Below, piece by piece: positions 44,011 through 54,700 of a DNA stretch of 64,000 nucleotides. The notes under the pieces are model-generated. The model was not told where the DNA came from. It worked only from the letters and a program-made list of their open reading frames with translations, and ran no database searches. Origin of the DNA: Bacteroidota bacterium (GTDB lineage: Bacteria; Bacteroidota; Bacteroidia; Cytophagales; Cytophagaceae); NCBI GenBank assembly GCA_023391415.1, contig JAEWAY010000012.1:124001-188000 (forward strand), read 5' to 3'. Each line of letters begins with the position of its first letter. The first letter of the stretch is position 1. Both the position numbers and the translations under genes were made by a program.

Positions 44011-44101
44011 ATCCTTGTTTTTCTTTTGCCGGCATATGGAAGTACTAAAGCATATCCGAATTACGTATATTGCGGGAAGTTAATGAGGGTATAACAGAAC
44101 T

Positions 44102-45658
44102 ATGAGTCAGCAGGACAATTTCCACAATCATAATTATTCGGATGACGATATTCAGCGGTGTATTAATATTTTACAATCCATTGTTGATCAGAGTGAGCAA
44201 TTGGCGAAACTGCCGGAAGAGCAGCGCGTAGCCCTGCTTAAGGTGGCCGGAAGATTGTCGAGACCCGATCGGGATGAATTCAGAAAAAGGAAGAAAGACC
44301 AGTCCCGGCACAAACAACTTGTAAAAACCCGAAAGGATCGTGAAGCGAGAGCCACTACGGGTATACGCGTAGCCAGGACCTCGGACGTGTTTATGGCGCC
44401 GCTCCGTATAGACCCCTCCGATGAAGATTTCGCCCGTCCGGAAGCGGAGCTTGGCTCTCCGAGAAATTGTTACGTATGCAAGGAGGAATACACCAGGCTC
44501 CACTTTTTTTACGATTCGATGTGTAAAAAATGCGGGGACTTTAATTATCAAAAGCGTTTTCAGACAGCTTCGCTGGAGGGGCGGGTCGCGCTTATCACAG
44601 GCTCCAGGCTTAAAATTGGCTATCATGTGACGTTGATGATGTTGAGGGCTGGCGCTACCGTTATCGCGACGACTCGCTTTCCGGTTGACTCGGCGCTGCG
44701 GTTTTCCAAAGAAGAGGATTTTAATGAATGGGGACGTCGCTTGCATATATATGGGCTGGATCTCCGGCATACCCCCAGCGTAGAGCTTTTCGCGACTTAT
44801 GTGGAGCAACATTACGACCGGCTGGATATTCTCATTAACAACGCCGCGCAAACTGTGCGCCGCCCTCCGGGCTTCTACGCGCATATGATGGACAAGGAAA
44901 AGATGGCGTTTCAAGCCTTGCCCGAAACTGTTCAGCAAATCCTCCAAAATCATGAAACGCTGAAAAACCAGTTAAACAGCCTGTCCGCTCCGGTTCAGTC
45001 TTCCGAAGCCGCGCTTCCCGTATCATGGCATGGTCAGGGACCCGGTATCGGACTCCGCGCCTCGGCGCAACTCTCCCAGATTCCGTATAGCTACGACAAC
45101 TCGGTGATCAGCGAAGAGGTGTTTCCTATGGGTAAGCTGGACGCGGATCTACAGCAGGTGGATTTACGACAAACCAATAGCTGGAGGCTTCGGATCGGTG
45201 AAATTCCTACTCCGGAAATGCTCGAAGTGCAACTGGTCAATTCAATAGCTCCGTTTGTACTGTGCAATCGTCTGGTTTCCCTGATGCGCAAAGACTATAC
45301 GGGGCAAAAGCATATCGTAAACGTATCGGCGATGGAAGGCAAGTTCTATCGTTTTAAAAAAGAAGATCGGCACCCGCATACCAATATGGCCAAAGCCGCC
45401 TTGAATATGCTGACGCATACGTCCGCTTCGGATCTGGCAAAGAGTGGTATATACATGAACGCGGTGGATACGGGCTGGGTTACGGATGAAGATCCCGCGG
45501 AACTTTCGGAGCGTAAACGACAAGTGCATGATTTTCAACCTCCGCTGGATATTGTGGATGGAGCGGCCAGGGTCTGCGATCCTTTCTTTGATGGCATTCT
45601 GACCGGCACCCACTGGAGTGGCAAGTTTTTAAAGGACTATATGCCTATTGACTGGTAG
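44102..45658 (+). CDS. Large SDR-family protein with N-terminal Cys4 zinc knuckle
   Basis: 518 aa, cytosolic. Residues 1-85 are helical and highly basic at the end (FRKRKKDQSRHKQLVKTRKD). Residues 123-144 hold CYVC and CKKC pairs, a likely zinc site. The Rossmann fold begins at 160: GRVALITGSRLKIGYHV (cofactor glycine motif), then IYGLDLRH and DILINNAAQT. An insertion of about 110 residues follows (256-365). The catalytic serine is kept (IVNVSAMEG, Ser409), but the position of the catalytic tyrosine in YxxxK is threonine (HTNMAKAALNML, Thr427, Lys431). So the usual SDR chemistry may be lost or altered. Substrate unknown. A C-terminal block with DTGWVTDEDPAEL and FDGILTGTHWSGKFLKDYMP is conserved-looking. 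Monocistronic. Confidence 0.75.
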   Translation: MSQQDNFHNHNYSDDDIQRCINILQSIVDQSEQLAKLPEEQRVALLKVAGRLSRPDRDEFRKRKKDQSRHKQLVKTRKDREARATTGIRVARTSDVFMAPLRIDPSDEDFARPEAELGSPRNCYVCKEEYTRLHFFYDSMCKKCGDFNYQKRFQTASLEGRVALITGSRLKIGYHVTLMMLRAGATVIATTRFPVDSALRFSKEEDFNEWGRRLHIYGLDLRHTPSVELFATYVEQHYDRLDILINNAAQTVRRPPGFYAHMMDKEKMAFQALPETVQQILQNHETLKNQLNSLSAPVQSSEAALPVSWHGQGPGIGLRASAQLSQIPYSYDNSVISEEVFPMGKLDADLQQVDLRQTNSWRLRIGEIPTPEMLEVQLVNSIAPFVLCNRLVSLMRKDYTGQKHIVNVSAMEGKFYRFKKEDRHPHTNMAKAALNMLTHTSASDLAKSGIYMNAVDTGWVTDEDPAELSERKRQVHDFQPPLDIVDGAARVCDPFFDGILTGTHWSGKFLKDYMPIDW

Positions 45659-45680
45659 GGCTTTGGATGCTGGTACATAA

Positions 45681-45709
45681 AAAAGGGACTTCGACAATCG
45701 AAGTCCCTT
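45681..45709. terminator. Terminator between the SDR gene and the Cys-rich gene
   Basis: AAGGGACTTCGA (45683-45694), loop CAA, TCGAAGTCCCTT (45698-45709): a 12-base perfect stem with flanking A's on the left. Serves two convergent genes. Confidence 0.8.
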
Positions 45710-45730
45710 CCCGTTTTAGGTTTATCTATG

Positions 45731-45961
45731 TTATTCGCAACATGCCGCGTCTTTTTCGCAACAGGATTTGACTTCCACACAGCAGTTTGATTTTTCAGAA
45801 CGCTCTGTTTCCATCGCTTCGCAACAAGCGGCTCCTTCTACACAGCATATTTCTTGCTTCTGACAACACTCGGGGAGAGCGTTGTTTTCAGACTGAGCGG
45901 AAGTTAAACCGGCAAAACCAAATATGATAGCGCTAACGGCGATTATTAATGAAGTTTTCAT
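45731..45961 (-). CDS. Small exported protein with six Cys-Cys pairs
   Basis: 76 aa from the ATG at 45961. Signal peptide MKTSLIIAVSAIIFGFAG, cleaved near TSAQ. The mature chain of about 52 residues holds twelve cysteines in six CC doublets (ECCQKQEICCVEG, AACCEAMETERSEKS, NCCVEVKSCCEKDAACCE), spaced by glutamate, lysine and alanine. This resembles metallothionein-like or metal-sponge peptides, but periplasmic. It is downstream of another small Cys-containing exported gene in the same direction, so the two probably form an operon. The longer reading from a TTG at 46009 lacks support. Metal binding is an inference from the cysteine pattern; a disulphide-rich structural peptide is an alternative. 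Confidence 0.7.
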   Translation of the reverse strand: MKTSLIIAVSAIIFGFAGLTSAQSENNALPECCQKQEICCVEGAACCEAMETERSEKSNCCVEVKSCCEKDAACCE

Positions 45962-46074
45962 AAGAATATAGTTTTTAAGTTCTAAAGATTTAATTTTATT
46001 ATTAATCAAGTATGAAAATACAGAATGATATCATGGGTGGGTTCGCCACCATCATCATATCTTAAAATTAAATC

Positions 46075-46440
46075 CTATATTCGGAAAACTTCGTTAAGCA
46101 GGAATAAATCCCGTGTAATGATTGGAGAAGCGTAATTAAACCAAGGGTGTTCCAAAGGGAGCCCCACCGGCTTAAATGAGAAGAGAAACGTTTCCTCAAA
46201 AAACAATGGCGCGTAGCCACTTACTGTATGATCCGGAAGAAGATATTTTTCGGTACTTAGCGTGAAGGTACCCGCCGGAGCTATACAGCAGGAAGCGTCA
46301 TCGCCGTCCTGAGGGATCGTACAGCAATTGCTGGCGATTGTATTTTGTCGCAATTCGCAGTGCGAGGCGCAGATCGTGCTTCCCGACACTACTGTCAGCA
46401 CCGCGAATATTAGAACGATATTTACAAATCTTGTCAGCAT
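46075..46440 (-). CDS. Small exported Cys-containing protein, 121 aa
   Basis: Begins MLTRFVNIVLIFAVLTVVSG, a good signal peptide, with the ATG at 46440. Seven cysteines lie in the first half of the mature part: TICASHCELRQ (C-x3-C), SNCCTIP and ASCCIAPAG. The second half is free of cysteine and rich in aromatic residues (LFFEETFLFSFKPVGLPLEH). The pattern recalls small Bacteroidota exported proteins with paired CC motifs that sit near metal transport genes, but no transporter is adjacent here. A -7-like box lies 39 bases upstream. Followed at 45961 by the six-CC-pair gene in the same direction. Confidence 0.68.
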   Translation of the reverse strand: MLTRFVNIVLIFAVLTVVSGSTICASHCELRQNTIASNCCTIPQDGDDASCCIAPAGTFTLSTEKYLLPDHTVSGYAPLFFEETFLFSFKPVGLPLEHPWFNYASPIITRDLFLLNEVFRI

Positions 46441-46478
46441 ATGATTCAAAACACCCTTTTGCGAGAATGATGTCTATA

Positions 46479-46486
46479 CAAATATA
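46479..46486 (-). promoter_or_regulatory. Bacteroidota -7 promoter box for the Cys-rich genes
   Basis: CAAATATA on the plus strand reads TATATTTG on the minus strand, an exact TAnnTTTG match, 39 bases before the ATG at 46440. No clear -33 TTTG is seen at the usual spacing. Confidence 0.4.
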
Positions 46487-46598
46487 CTCGCTATGGACGA
46501 AAAAAGATTTACAGAATTTTTGAAATCCTTTATATAATTCAGAGTGCTGTATGTAGTTTATTTATTATTAATGATTTACCTTTAGGCGTAATTTTGTT

Positions 46599-47714
46599 TT
46601 AGGTAGCTATTCTCTTAATCGTAATATTCAATTCCTTTTCAATTTCCTTCATTCTGGATATTTCATGGGGTGTAATGAAGGCTATGGATAGTCCTTGCCT
46701 GCCCGCTCGCCCCGTCCGGCCACTACGATGGGTATAGTATTCCAGTTGATCCGGCAACTGATAGTGTATGACATAGGCCAGATCGGGCATATCGATACCT
46801 CTGGCGGAAATATCCGTAGCTACCAGTATGTGTATTTTATCATTTTTAAATGAACGCATTACCTTGTCGCGCTCAATTTGCTTCAAATCGCCGTGTATTA
46901 CATCGACCAGAAGTTTTTTATCCTTCAGCGTTCTGGCAAGTTCCTGAGTGGCGGACTTCGTACGGCAGAAGATGATACCCCTTTCTTTGGCGTGTATCTT
47001 TAAAAACCGCGATAGAAAGTCGGCTTTCTCAAACTCCTCTCCTACGACATACTGATGCGTGATAGAGCTGTTTACTCTTTCCGAGCGGTTTATCTCCACT
47101 TTCGTCGCGTCGGAAGCCATATATTTGCCGATTATCTGCCGGATACCCTCGGGCATCGTGGCTGAAAACAGCCAGGTATGACGCTTGCCTGTCGTTTGTT
47201 TAAGTATTTCGTCAAGTTCTTTTTTAAACCCCATGCTCAGCATTTCATCCGCTTCATCCAGCACCACCGTTCTGACTCCCTCGATACTCAGGGCTTTTTT
47301 TTCCAAAAGTTCAATCAGACGCCCCGGAGTCGCTACGATGATCTGGGTCGGTCTGCGCAGGCGATTAATCTGCAAATCTATTTTTTCGCCTCCGTATACC
47401 GCGGTAGCGAAGATTTTGTCTGAATATTTTGTATAGCGAAAAAGTTGTTTGGCTATCTGTTGGCATAGCTCACGGGTTGGAGCGAGCACCAAAGCCTGTA
47501 TCCCATTGATAGCAGGATTGACCCTATGGAGAAGCGGTAGTCCGAAAGCGGCCGTTTTGCCGGTGCCTGTCTGCGCTTTCCCAATAAAATCCGTTCCTTT
47601 GGTCAATAGAAAGGGAATCGCTTTTTCCTGTATGGGACTCGGATTGACAATTCCCATTTCTTTCAAAGCCTTTATAAAAACATCCGCTACGCCTAATTCT
47701 TTAAATGTACTCAA
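46599..47714 (-). CDS. DEAD-box ATP-dependent RNA helicase
   Basis: 371 aa, the bare helicase core. Q motif ALKEMGIVNPSPIQEKAIPF, Walker A AQTGTGKTAAFGLPL, PTRELCQQIA, VLDEADEMLSMGFK, FSATMPEGIRQ, then IIFCRTKSATQELA, LVATDISARGIDMPD and HRSGRTGRAGRQG. The chain ends at NITIKRIAT right after the second RecA domain, without the C-terminal RNA-binding extension seen in CsdA/DeaD or many Bacteroidota helicases. The start is TTG at 47714 (TTG AGT ACA TTT AAA, reading MSTFKELG), which agrees with the family's N-terminus. It likely acts in ribosome assembly or mRNA decay. Monocistronic. Confidence 0.92.
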   Translation of the reverse strand: MSTFKELGVADVFIKALKEMGIVNPSPIQEKAIPFLLTKGTDFIGKAQTGTGKTAAFGLPLLHRVNPAINGIQALVLAPTRELCQQIAKQLFRYTKYSDKIFATAVYGGEKIDLQINRLRRPTQIIVATPGRLIELLEKKALSIEGVRTVVLDEADEMLSMGFKKELDEILKQTTGKRHTWLFSATMPEGIRQIIGKYMASDATKVEINRSERVNSSITHQYVVGEEFEKADFLSRFLKIHAKERGIIFCRTKSATQELARTLKDKKLLVDVIHGDLKQIERDKVMRSFKNDKIHILVATDISARGIDMPDLAYVIHYQLPDQLEYYTHRSGRTGRAGRQGLSIAFITPHEISRMKEIEKELNITIKRIAT

Positions 47715-47790
47715 TAGTTTGATGATTCGTTTGAGAGCGTAAAGGTAGCGCGAATGTTTTAAATCCCCTATTTCATAGTGTGATTTAGCC

Positions 47791-48147
47791 TTAAAGAATA
47801 AGCCAATCCACTAAAGCGCCCACGATGGCTAATAAAATCGCCAGATAAAGTGAAGCCATAAAACCATCTGTCTTAAAGCCAGTGGTCAGACGGTCAACCA
47901 GTTCAATAACGATAGCGTAGGATATTATTCTGGTAATAAAACCCAGGCCAAGGAAATAGAATACGCCCAGGGTAGCGACATTGAGAATCAGGGTAAAGAT
48001 CCAGCCTATGAGAAAACTCAGGATTCCGATTAATATGGCGACGAAAACCGCCGTACTGAAACTCTTGACATGCACTTTGGGCATTACTTTGGACGCTCCT
48101 AACAATACGAGTGAGTCTACAAATAAATGGATTAGCCAGCTAAACAT
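47791..48147 (-). CDS. Small membrane protein annotated as phage-holin-like (four helices)
   Basis: 118 aa from the ATG at 48147. Four hydrophobic helices cover nearly the whole chain: WLIHLFVDSLVLLGASKVMP, TAVFVAILIGILSFLIGWIF, LGVFYFLGLGFITRIISYAI and LYLAILLAIVGALVDWLIL. This layout matches the bacterial family usually labelled phage holin family 4 (PF04020-type). Despite that label, members are chromosomal membrane proteins and there is no phage gene in the window. Function unknown. A TTG at 48171 would add eight residues without improving the signal. Stands between the DEAD-box gene and the adhesin operon. Confidence 0.75.
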   Translation of the reverse strand: MFSWLIHLFVDSLVLLGASKVMPKVHVKSFSTAVFVAILIGILSFLIGWIFTLILNVATLGVFYFLGLGFITRIISYAIVIELVDRLTTGFKTDGFMASLYLAILLAIVGALVDWLIL

Positions 48148-48171
48148 AAGATGTGTTTTTATGATTCTCAA

Positions 48172-48743
48172 AGCTAACCGTTTCTGGTGACGATATGTTT
48201 TGATCAGAAGATAGTAAACCTTTCAATCAGAGAGAGTAAATGTTTTGCTTGAATATGTATTTGATTTTTAATCAAATAGTTATATTGTTATAAGGCGTGT
48301 TATATGGAAATAATGCAAAAGAAAGAATAAAATATAGTTATGGGGCTGAAACATTCAGGGGGGAAAAACGTTTGTATACTTTGTTTTTAAGGTATTGAAT
48401 AACAGTATGAAGTAAATATAGAGCTCGCGCGTTTTCGTTGGAGCCGACAGGTATCGCGGCGTCGTGTGTGAGACGTTCGTATAAGAATGTTAGTATCTTG
48501 ATCGGAATCGTTTAAAGAATATTTTGTATTGTTCGACCACAATTCGATGGGGTTTATACATAAAATGAAATTATTGAATTTCTTTTTGCCAATTTTACAG
48601 AATGTTCTTTATATTTTTAAGCGACCAAATAACTGTTTGAGTATATGCTATTGATATGAACATGACCCGGATTTAAATATAATTATTCTAACGAATAAGT
48701 GAGATACGAAACCCTTACGAAACTATCCTTAAATATACCTTCA
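48172..48743. other. Long leader region of the giant adhesin operon
   Basis: About 570 AT-rich bases without a gene. A hairpin TATTTGATT-TTT-AATCAAATA lies at 48258-48278. A GC-richer island near 48425-48485 is surrounded by A/T tracts and might be a structured leader RNA. No TAnnTTTG match with good -33 spacing was found; the nearest is TTTGTATACTTTG around 48371-48383, one base off. Confidence 0.5.
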
Positions 48744-51700
48744 ATGAGATTCAGTTTTATCTATTCAATTTTAATACCCTTATTGCTGACTATCGGGCGG
48801 GCGTATGGACAGTGTCCGACTGGCTGTGATATTACCCTTTCTTCCGGTGGATTGATTTCCTCGACGGCGGCGAATCAAACGATTTGCGTCACCGCTTCCG
48901 GCACTTATAGGATTACCAACAATCATCCGAATATAAAAGTGCTTGTTTGCGCGCCCGATGTGATTTTTTCCAATGTGCAGCCAAGCCAGGATACGCTCAA
49001 CATCATTACCTATGGGAAGAGAACGGTGATTCAGAGCGCGGTTCTGAACGCTATTACGCATTTTACCACCATGCCCGAGTCTGATCTGACCATCGTTCCC
49101 GGCCTTAATCCCGGAAAAATCATCTATTTTACCCTTGGCGCGTATTCATCCATGACGACGGGAAGTCTTACTTCGAATTCCGGAACGATTATTAGGCTGG
49201 GTAAAAACGCCGAGTTGAATATTAATGGAGATCTTAAGTTACAAGCCGCTGGATTATTGTTTAATCAGGGCCGTGTAAAAGTGACTGGAGAATTAACGGT
49301 ACAGGGAGGTGTCAACGCCATGAATAATTACTGCGGATTCGCGTCCATTGATATTGGAGGCAATCTGACGTTAAGTACCGGAAGCGTGAACAACGCCGGC
49401 TATATTACTTCAAACCGTATCAATTTTAACGGAAATGTTCCCGTATACATGCACGCGGGGTCCACGATCAGAACGAAGTATATAAACAGTGTCGACCGCC
49501 CGGACCTTATTCGGGGAGATAGTATCTCCGATGGTGGTTGCGCCTTGTTTGAACTGGATGGAAACTTCGGGTCATGGAATAGTAATTTGACAAATTCTTC
49601 CAAAATTAATTTTTGTCGTCTGAGCGGAACCGGTACTCCGAAGCTGGGCGCGGCTACGGTAAGTTGTACGTGCTCTAGTGAAGAGCCTGTTTGTATCATA
49701 CAATGCGTTAAGCCGGACGCGGGCAACGACACGACTGTTTGCGTTGTGAATACTATAAACCTGAAAGACGCCGGGCAGTATCAGACATGGAGAGTAGCGT
49801 CCGGAAATCCGTCTATAACGACCATTACTCCGACTACGGGGGTAGTAGCTGGTAATTTTGTAACAGGTGTATATCGCTATGTGCTGTTTGATACGACCGG
49901 AACGGAAAACGCCACCTGTATGGATACCGTCACGGTTACAGTAAACAAACAGCCATCCGCCGGCTTGTCCGTGTCCGGGGGGACTTTTTGCGATGATCAG
50001 ACTAACGCTACCGTTACTATACAACAAGCGGAACCTGGTGTTACATATACTGTACTCGCGGGCGCCAGGGCTATCGCGAGCGGAACCAATACAGGAAGCT
50101 CCGCCGCGAATCTCGCTATCCAGATTCCTCTGGATTCTTTCTCTCTGGGATCGACTACCCTAAGCTTTAGGGCTACTACCGCCGCGTGTAGCAATATTAC
50201 ACTCACGGCTACCGCTACTGTAGTTAAAAACAAAAGACCATCGACAAATCTTGCCATTGAAGGAGGCTTTTTTTGTTCCGACGCGACAAACGCCACATTG
50301 CGGGTGACAGGCGCGGAGCCAGGGATTCGATATAAAGTTTTGCTGGGAGGTCAGGAGATTGCCAATAATATCAATAATGGTTCCTCTCCGGCTAACCTTA
50401 CCATCAATGTACCTGTATCCAGCCTTTCGCCGGGGCGAAATATTGTTCAGGTGGAAGCGGAAATCGCGGGTTGCGGCTCATTGGCGATGGACGAAACCGA
50501 TACTATCCATATCAACGCGTTGCCGAGCGGATCGCTTACTTTCACGGGCGATACCGTTTGTAGCGACGACGCCTTCGCCCATGTCGTTATTCGCGGGGCG
50601 GAGCCCGGTGTTAGTTATTCAGTACTATTAAACAATGTCGTTATTGGCACCGGAGGGCACAACAACGCCACTCCTCAGGATCTTGAGATCGACAATATTC
50701 CGGTTGCTTCACTCGCTACCGGAAATAATACAATCAGGGTACGGGCGGCAATCGCGGGCTGCGCGAATGTGACATTAAGCGGCACAAGGACGATTGTTAA
50801 AAATACGCTCCCAGCCTCTTCGTTGCAGGTAACCGGAACGACGGTTTGTTCAAACACAACCTCGACTACAATTACGATCCACAACGCGGAACCTGGCGTA
50901 ACCTACAAAGCCATGCTGAATGGCGTAGAGCTTAATACAGGCGCGAACTCCGTCAATACTCCTACGTCCATCACCATAACCATTCCTGTCAGCTCCTTGT
51001 CCATTGGCATGAATGTCGTTAATGTACAGGCGGATATCGCGGGTTGCGCTACAGTAGATCTGACCGATACCGCGGGCGTTATTCTGGTTCCGAATCCTTC
51101 CGCCGCTCTGGCTGTAACAGGCGGGATTGTTTGTTCGAACGAGACATTCGCGAAAGTCACGATATCGGGAACAGCGCCCAATGTCGTTTACTACGCGTAC
51201 AGGGGCAATACGGAAGTTGGCAATAATTCGTCCGCTACGGGTGGCGAGTTGGAAATCGCCGTGCCCACCATATCGCTTTCCAATGGGTTAAATGTGATCA
51301 ATGTAAGAGCCGGTATTGAAGGCTGCGATATTGTTTCATTGACGGATACAGCCCGTATCAGGCTTGTTCCATTGCCTTCTTCGGGGCTTAGCCTTACCGG
51401 TGACGTTATTTGCTCTCTGGAAGACTCCGCTTCCGTAACCATCAATGGAGCTGAGCCTAATGTTACCTATGAACTCTATCTTGGAGGCTCTCTTGTCGGC
51501 TCCGCGCGCCAAAACGCGACTCAGGCGGGTAGCTTCGCCGTAAAGATCGGAGCGGACAAGCTAGCCGACGGAATGAATACGGTAAATGTAAAAGCGGTTA
51601 TATCGGGATGCGCTACCGTCGATCTTGATCAGTCGGCAAACGTGGAAAAAGTGCCTAATCCGGACGCTAATGTCGAAGTGGAAGGCAATATTGTATGCTC

Positions 51701-54700
51701 TAATGAGCCATCGACTAAGATCGTTATAAAAAATAGTAATCCGAATGTGACTTATACGGCTTATCTGGGTACAACTTCCGTCGGAACCGCTGTCAATACA
51801 GGAACCTCCGCGGCTGATCTGGACGTGCCTATCGACAATACAAGATTAAGCGTCGGAGGCAATCCGATCTCGGTCCGGGCCAGTATCAGCGGCTGCGGCA
51901 CCGTCTATTTGGAAGATACGGTTACTATAACCAAAGTGGCTCTCCCCTCTTCCTCTTTGGCGGTTAATGGAAGCTCCATTTGTTCCTCCACCGGTACGTC
52001 TACTCCGATAACAATCGTCAACGCGGCTTCAGGGGTTACTTATACCGCTTATCTCGGAACAACGGAGCTCGGCTCGAATACGCGTACCGGAGGCAATGGA
52101 AGTCTGACAATCGATATTCCAACGTCGTCGCTTAATGACGGACTTAATATCATTAGCGTCAACGCGGATATCAATGGATGCGGTACAGTGGTGCTGGCCA
52201 ATACCGCTTCAGTGACACTTGATCCGGCTTTGACACCTGGTTCTATCACTGCCGTCAACAATACGGTTTGTAGCGGCACCTCTCCCATATTGAACAACGA
52301 CGCGCTCCCGTCAGGAGGACTTAGTCCGCTAACTTATACATGGCAATACTCTATTGACAACGGAAGTACATGGATGAACATAGCGGGGTCCAATACAGCC
52401 GGTCCGCTTTCCTCCGCGCCATCCATTACAACGGACGCCGAATATCGAAGAATTGTCCGCTCACATACCTGCGCCGATACAAGCGATGTAATCGCTGTCC
52501 AGGTAACTGGTCAAATGGATGGAGGAGATATCGCCGCGAGTACCCCTTATGTGTGCGGCGAGTCGGTTGTCGGAGCCATCAATAGTGTCGGGGAAGCGTC
52601 GGGCGGAACAGGCGGCGGTATCCTTTATCAATGGCAATACTCCATAGACGGAAGTAGCTGGATGGATATCTCGCTGGCTGACAACGAGGATTATACTCCA
52701 CAACCATTAAGTGAAAATACATATTTCAGAAGAAGGGCGACCAATGGAACAGGCACTTGCGATACGACGTACGCCGGTCCCGTGTTGATCTCCTTGTATC
52801 TGCCGTTGACCCCGGGCGCTATCCAGTCTGGCGATACAATTGTATGCCATGGTAGCGACGTAGTTGTTCGTAGTGTGAGTCTTCCGTCCAATGGAAGTCC
52901 GGGTTATTCCTATATCTGGCAAAAATCCATCGAACCTTTCGCGGATTGGAGCGATATCGCGGATTCAGATTCACCTTCTCTTTCCTATGAAAGCATTGGA
53001 GAAACTACCCGTTTCCGCCGTATCGTTGTCAATAGTTGTGAAAACGACACCACCAATGGATTTTATGAAATTCAGGTTTTGCCAAACCTGGTTACGAGCA
53101 TATCTTTTGACCCGGTTCCGGCTCTTTTATGTAATACCGATACCCTTACCATTGTAGCGCGCGCTTCCAACGCGGGAGTCAAGAGAAGAATCGACTGGTT
53201 TTATAATGGCGCGAGCTTTCTCCTTCCAGCGGGACAGGCGGATAGCGTATACAAGAATCAGGGCGTATGGAGAAACAATGATAAAATAAAAGTGATTGTG
53301 TACGCGGATCCGGATAAGTTATGCACTACTCCTATCGATAGCGCGGAACTAACGCTTAACGTCAACATGGCCATATCCGGCAATGGGTTGACCAGCGCCA
53401 ATCAGCAAGCATGCGAGGTTACGGACCTGGTTCCCATCACGGGCTCCGAAGCCAATGGCACTCTGGCGACTCCTCCTTATATCTGGCAGATTTCGGAAGA
53501 CAAAACCAGTTGGCAGGATATTCCGGGCGCCAACGCGCGCGACTATACTCCGGAAGTTACAACCGGTCTGGTTTATTATCGGAGAATCGCGGTTTCCGCG
53601 GGAGCTTGTCCAAATGATACTTCTACCTCCTCTATTGAGCTAAGGCTGGACGGGCAGTTTGATCCAGGAACCCTGACCGCCGACCCCGCCAATATTTGTC
53701 AGGGAGTCGTTCCGACATTTACCGTCACGTCCCCGACTGGTGGATTAAGACCATACAGTTATCAATGGGAGCGCTCTACGGACAATAATGTATGGATCGC
53801 CATCAGCGGAGCGACCGATAGCGTCTATACTTCATCCGCGTTGAATATTTCCACTCATTTTAGAAGAAGGGTGACAACCGCCACGAATGTTTGTGAATAT
53901 CTGACACCTTCGATCCTGATCAAAGTAGATACCGCCGTATTGTCTTCCAGCAACACGATCGCGGAAAATCAGGCGCTTTGTGAAGGTGAAACCGCCGCGA
54001 CAATTTCCGGATCCAGGCCAACAGGCGGCATTCAGCCGGTCACCTATCAATGGATCAGTTCTCCTGATGGTAGTGGAAACTGGACGGATATCGATGGCGA
54101 GACAGGACAAAACCTGAATCCGGGAGCGATGACATCCACGGCTTATTTCAAGAGAATTATCACTTCGACCGGAGCATGTTCTTCCGATACTTCGCTCATG
54201 GCGGTAGAGATTTACGTAGATCCTGCTCTCAGCGCTGGCAGTGTAGACCAACCCGCGAGCATATGCCGGGATGAAGCGGTAGGACTCACTACTTCCGCTC
54301 CTTCCGGAGGATCCTTGCCATATAAATATCAATGGCAAAGCTCCGCGGACAATGAAGAGTGGAATGTCATAGCGAATGAAGAGGCTTCCGATCTGCAATT
54401 CCAGGAATTAAAAAGTTCCGTCTATGTGCGGAGAGTCGTTTTTTCCGCTTTGGCGAAATGCTCCGATACGACGGCGGCGAGCTTGGTAAAGGTTGATCAG
54501 CCGGTTGACCAGTCTACCAATAATATAGGTTTGGGTGACGCGCTATGTTTTGGGGAATCCGCCAGAACGATTGTCGGCTCTCTTCCCAATGGAGGACTTG
54601 ACAATATAGAGTATCAATGGGTCAGTTCTCCCAACGGCGTCGATGGCTGGACGACCATAGACGGCGCGCGGGGCAAGGACTATAATCCAGGTGTGATTAC

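Noticed and set aside
47791..48147. Phage holin suggesting a prophage
   Set aside because: The family name is historical; no terminase, capsid, tail, integrase or lysin gene is present in the window.
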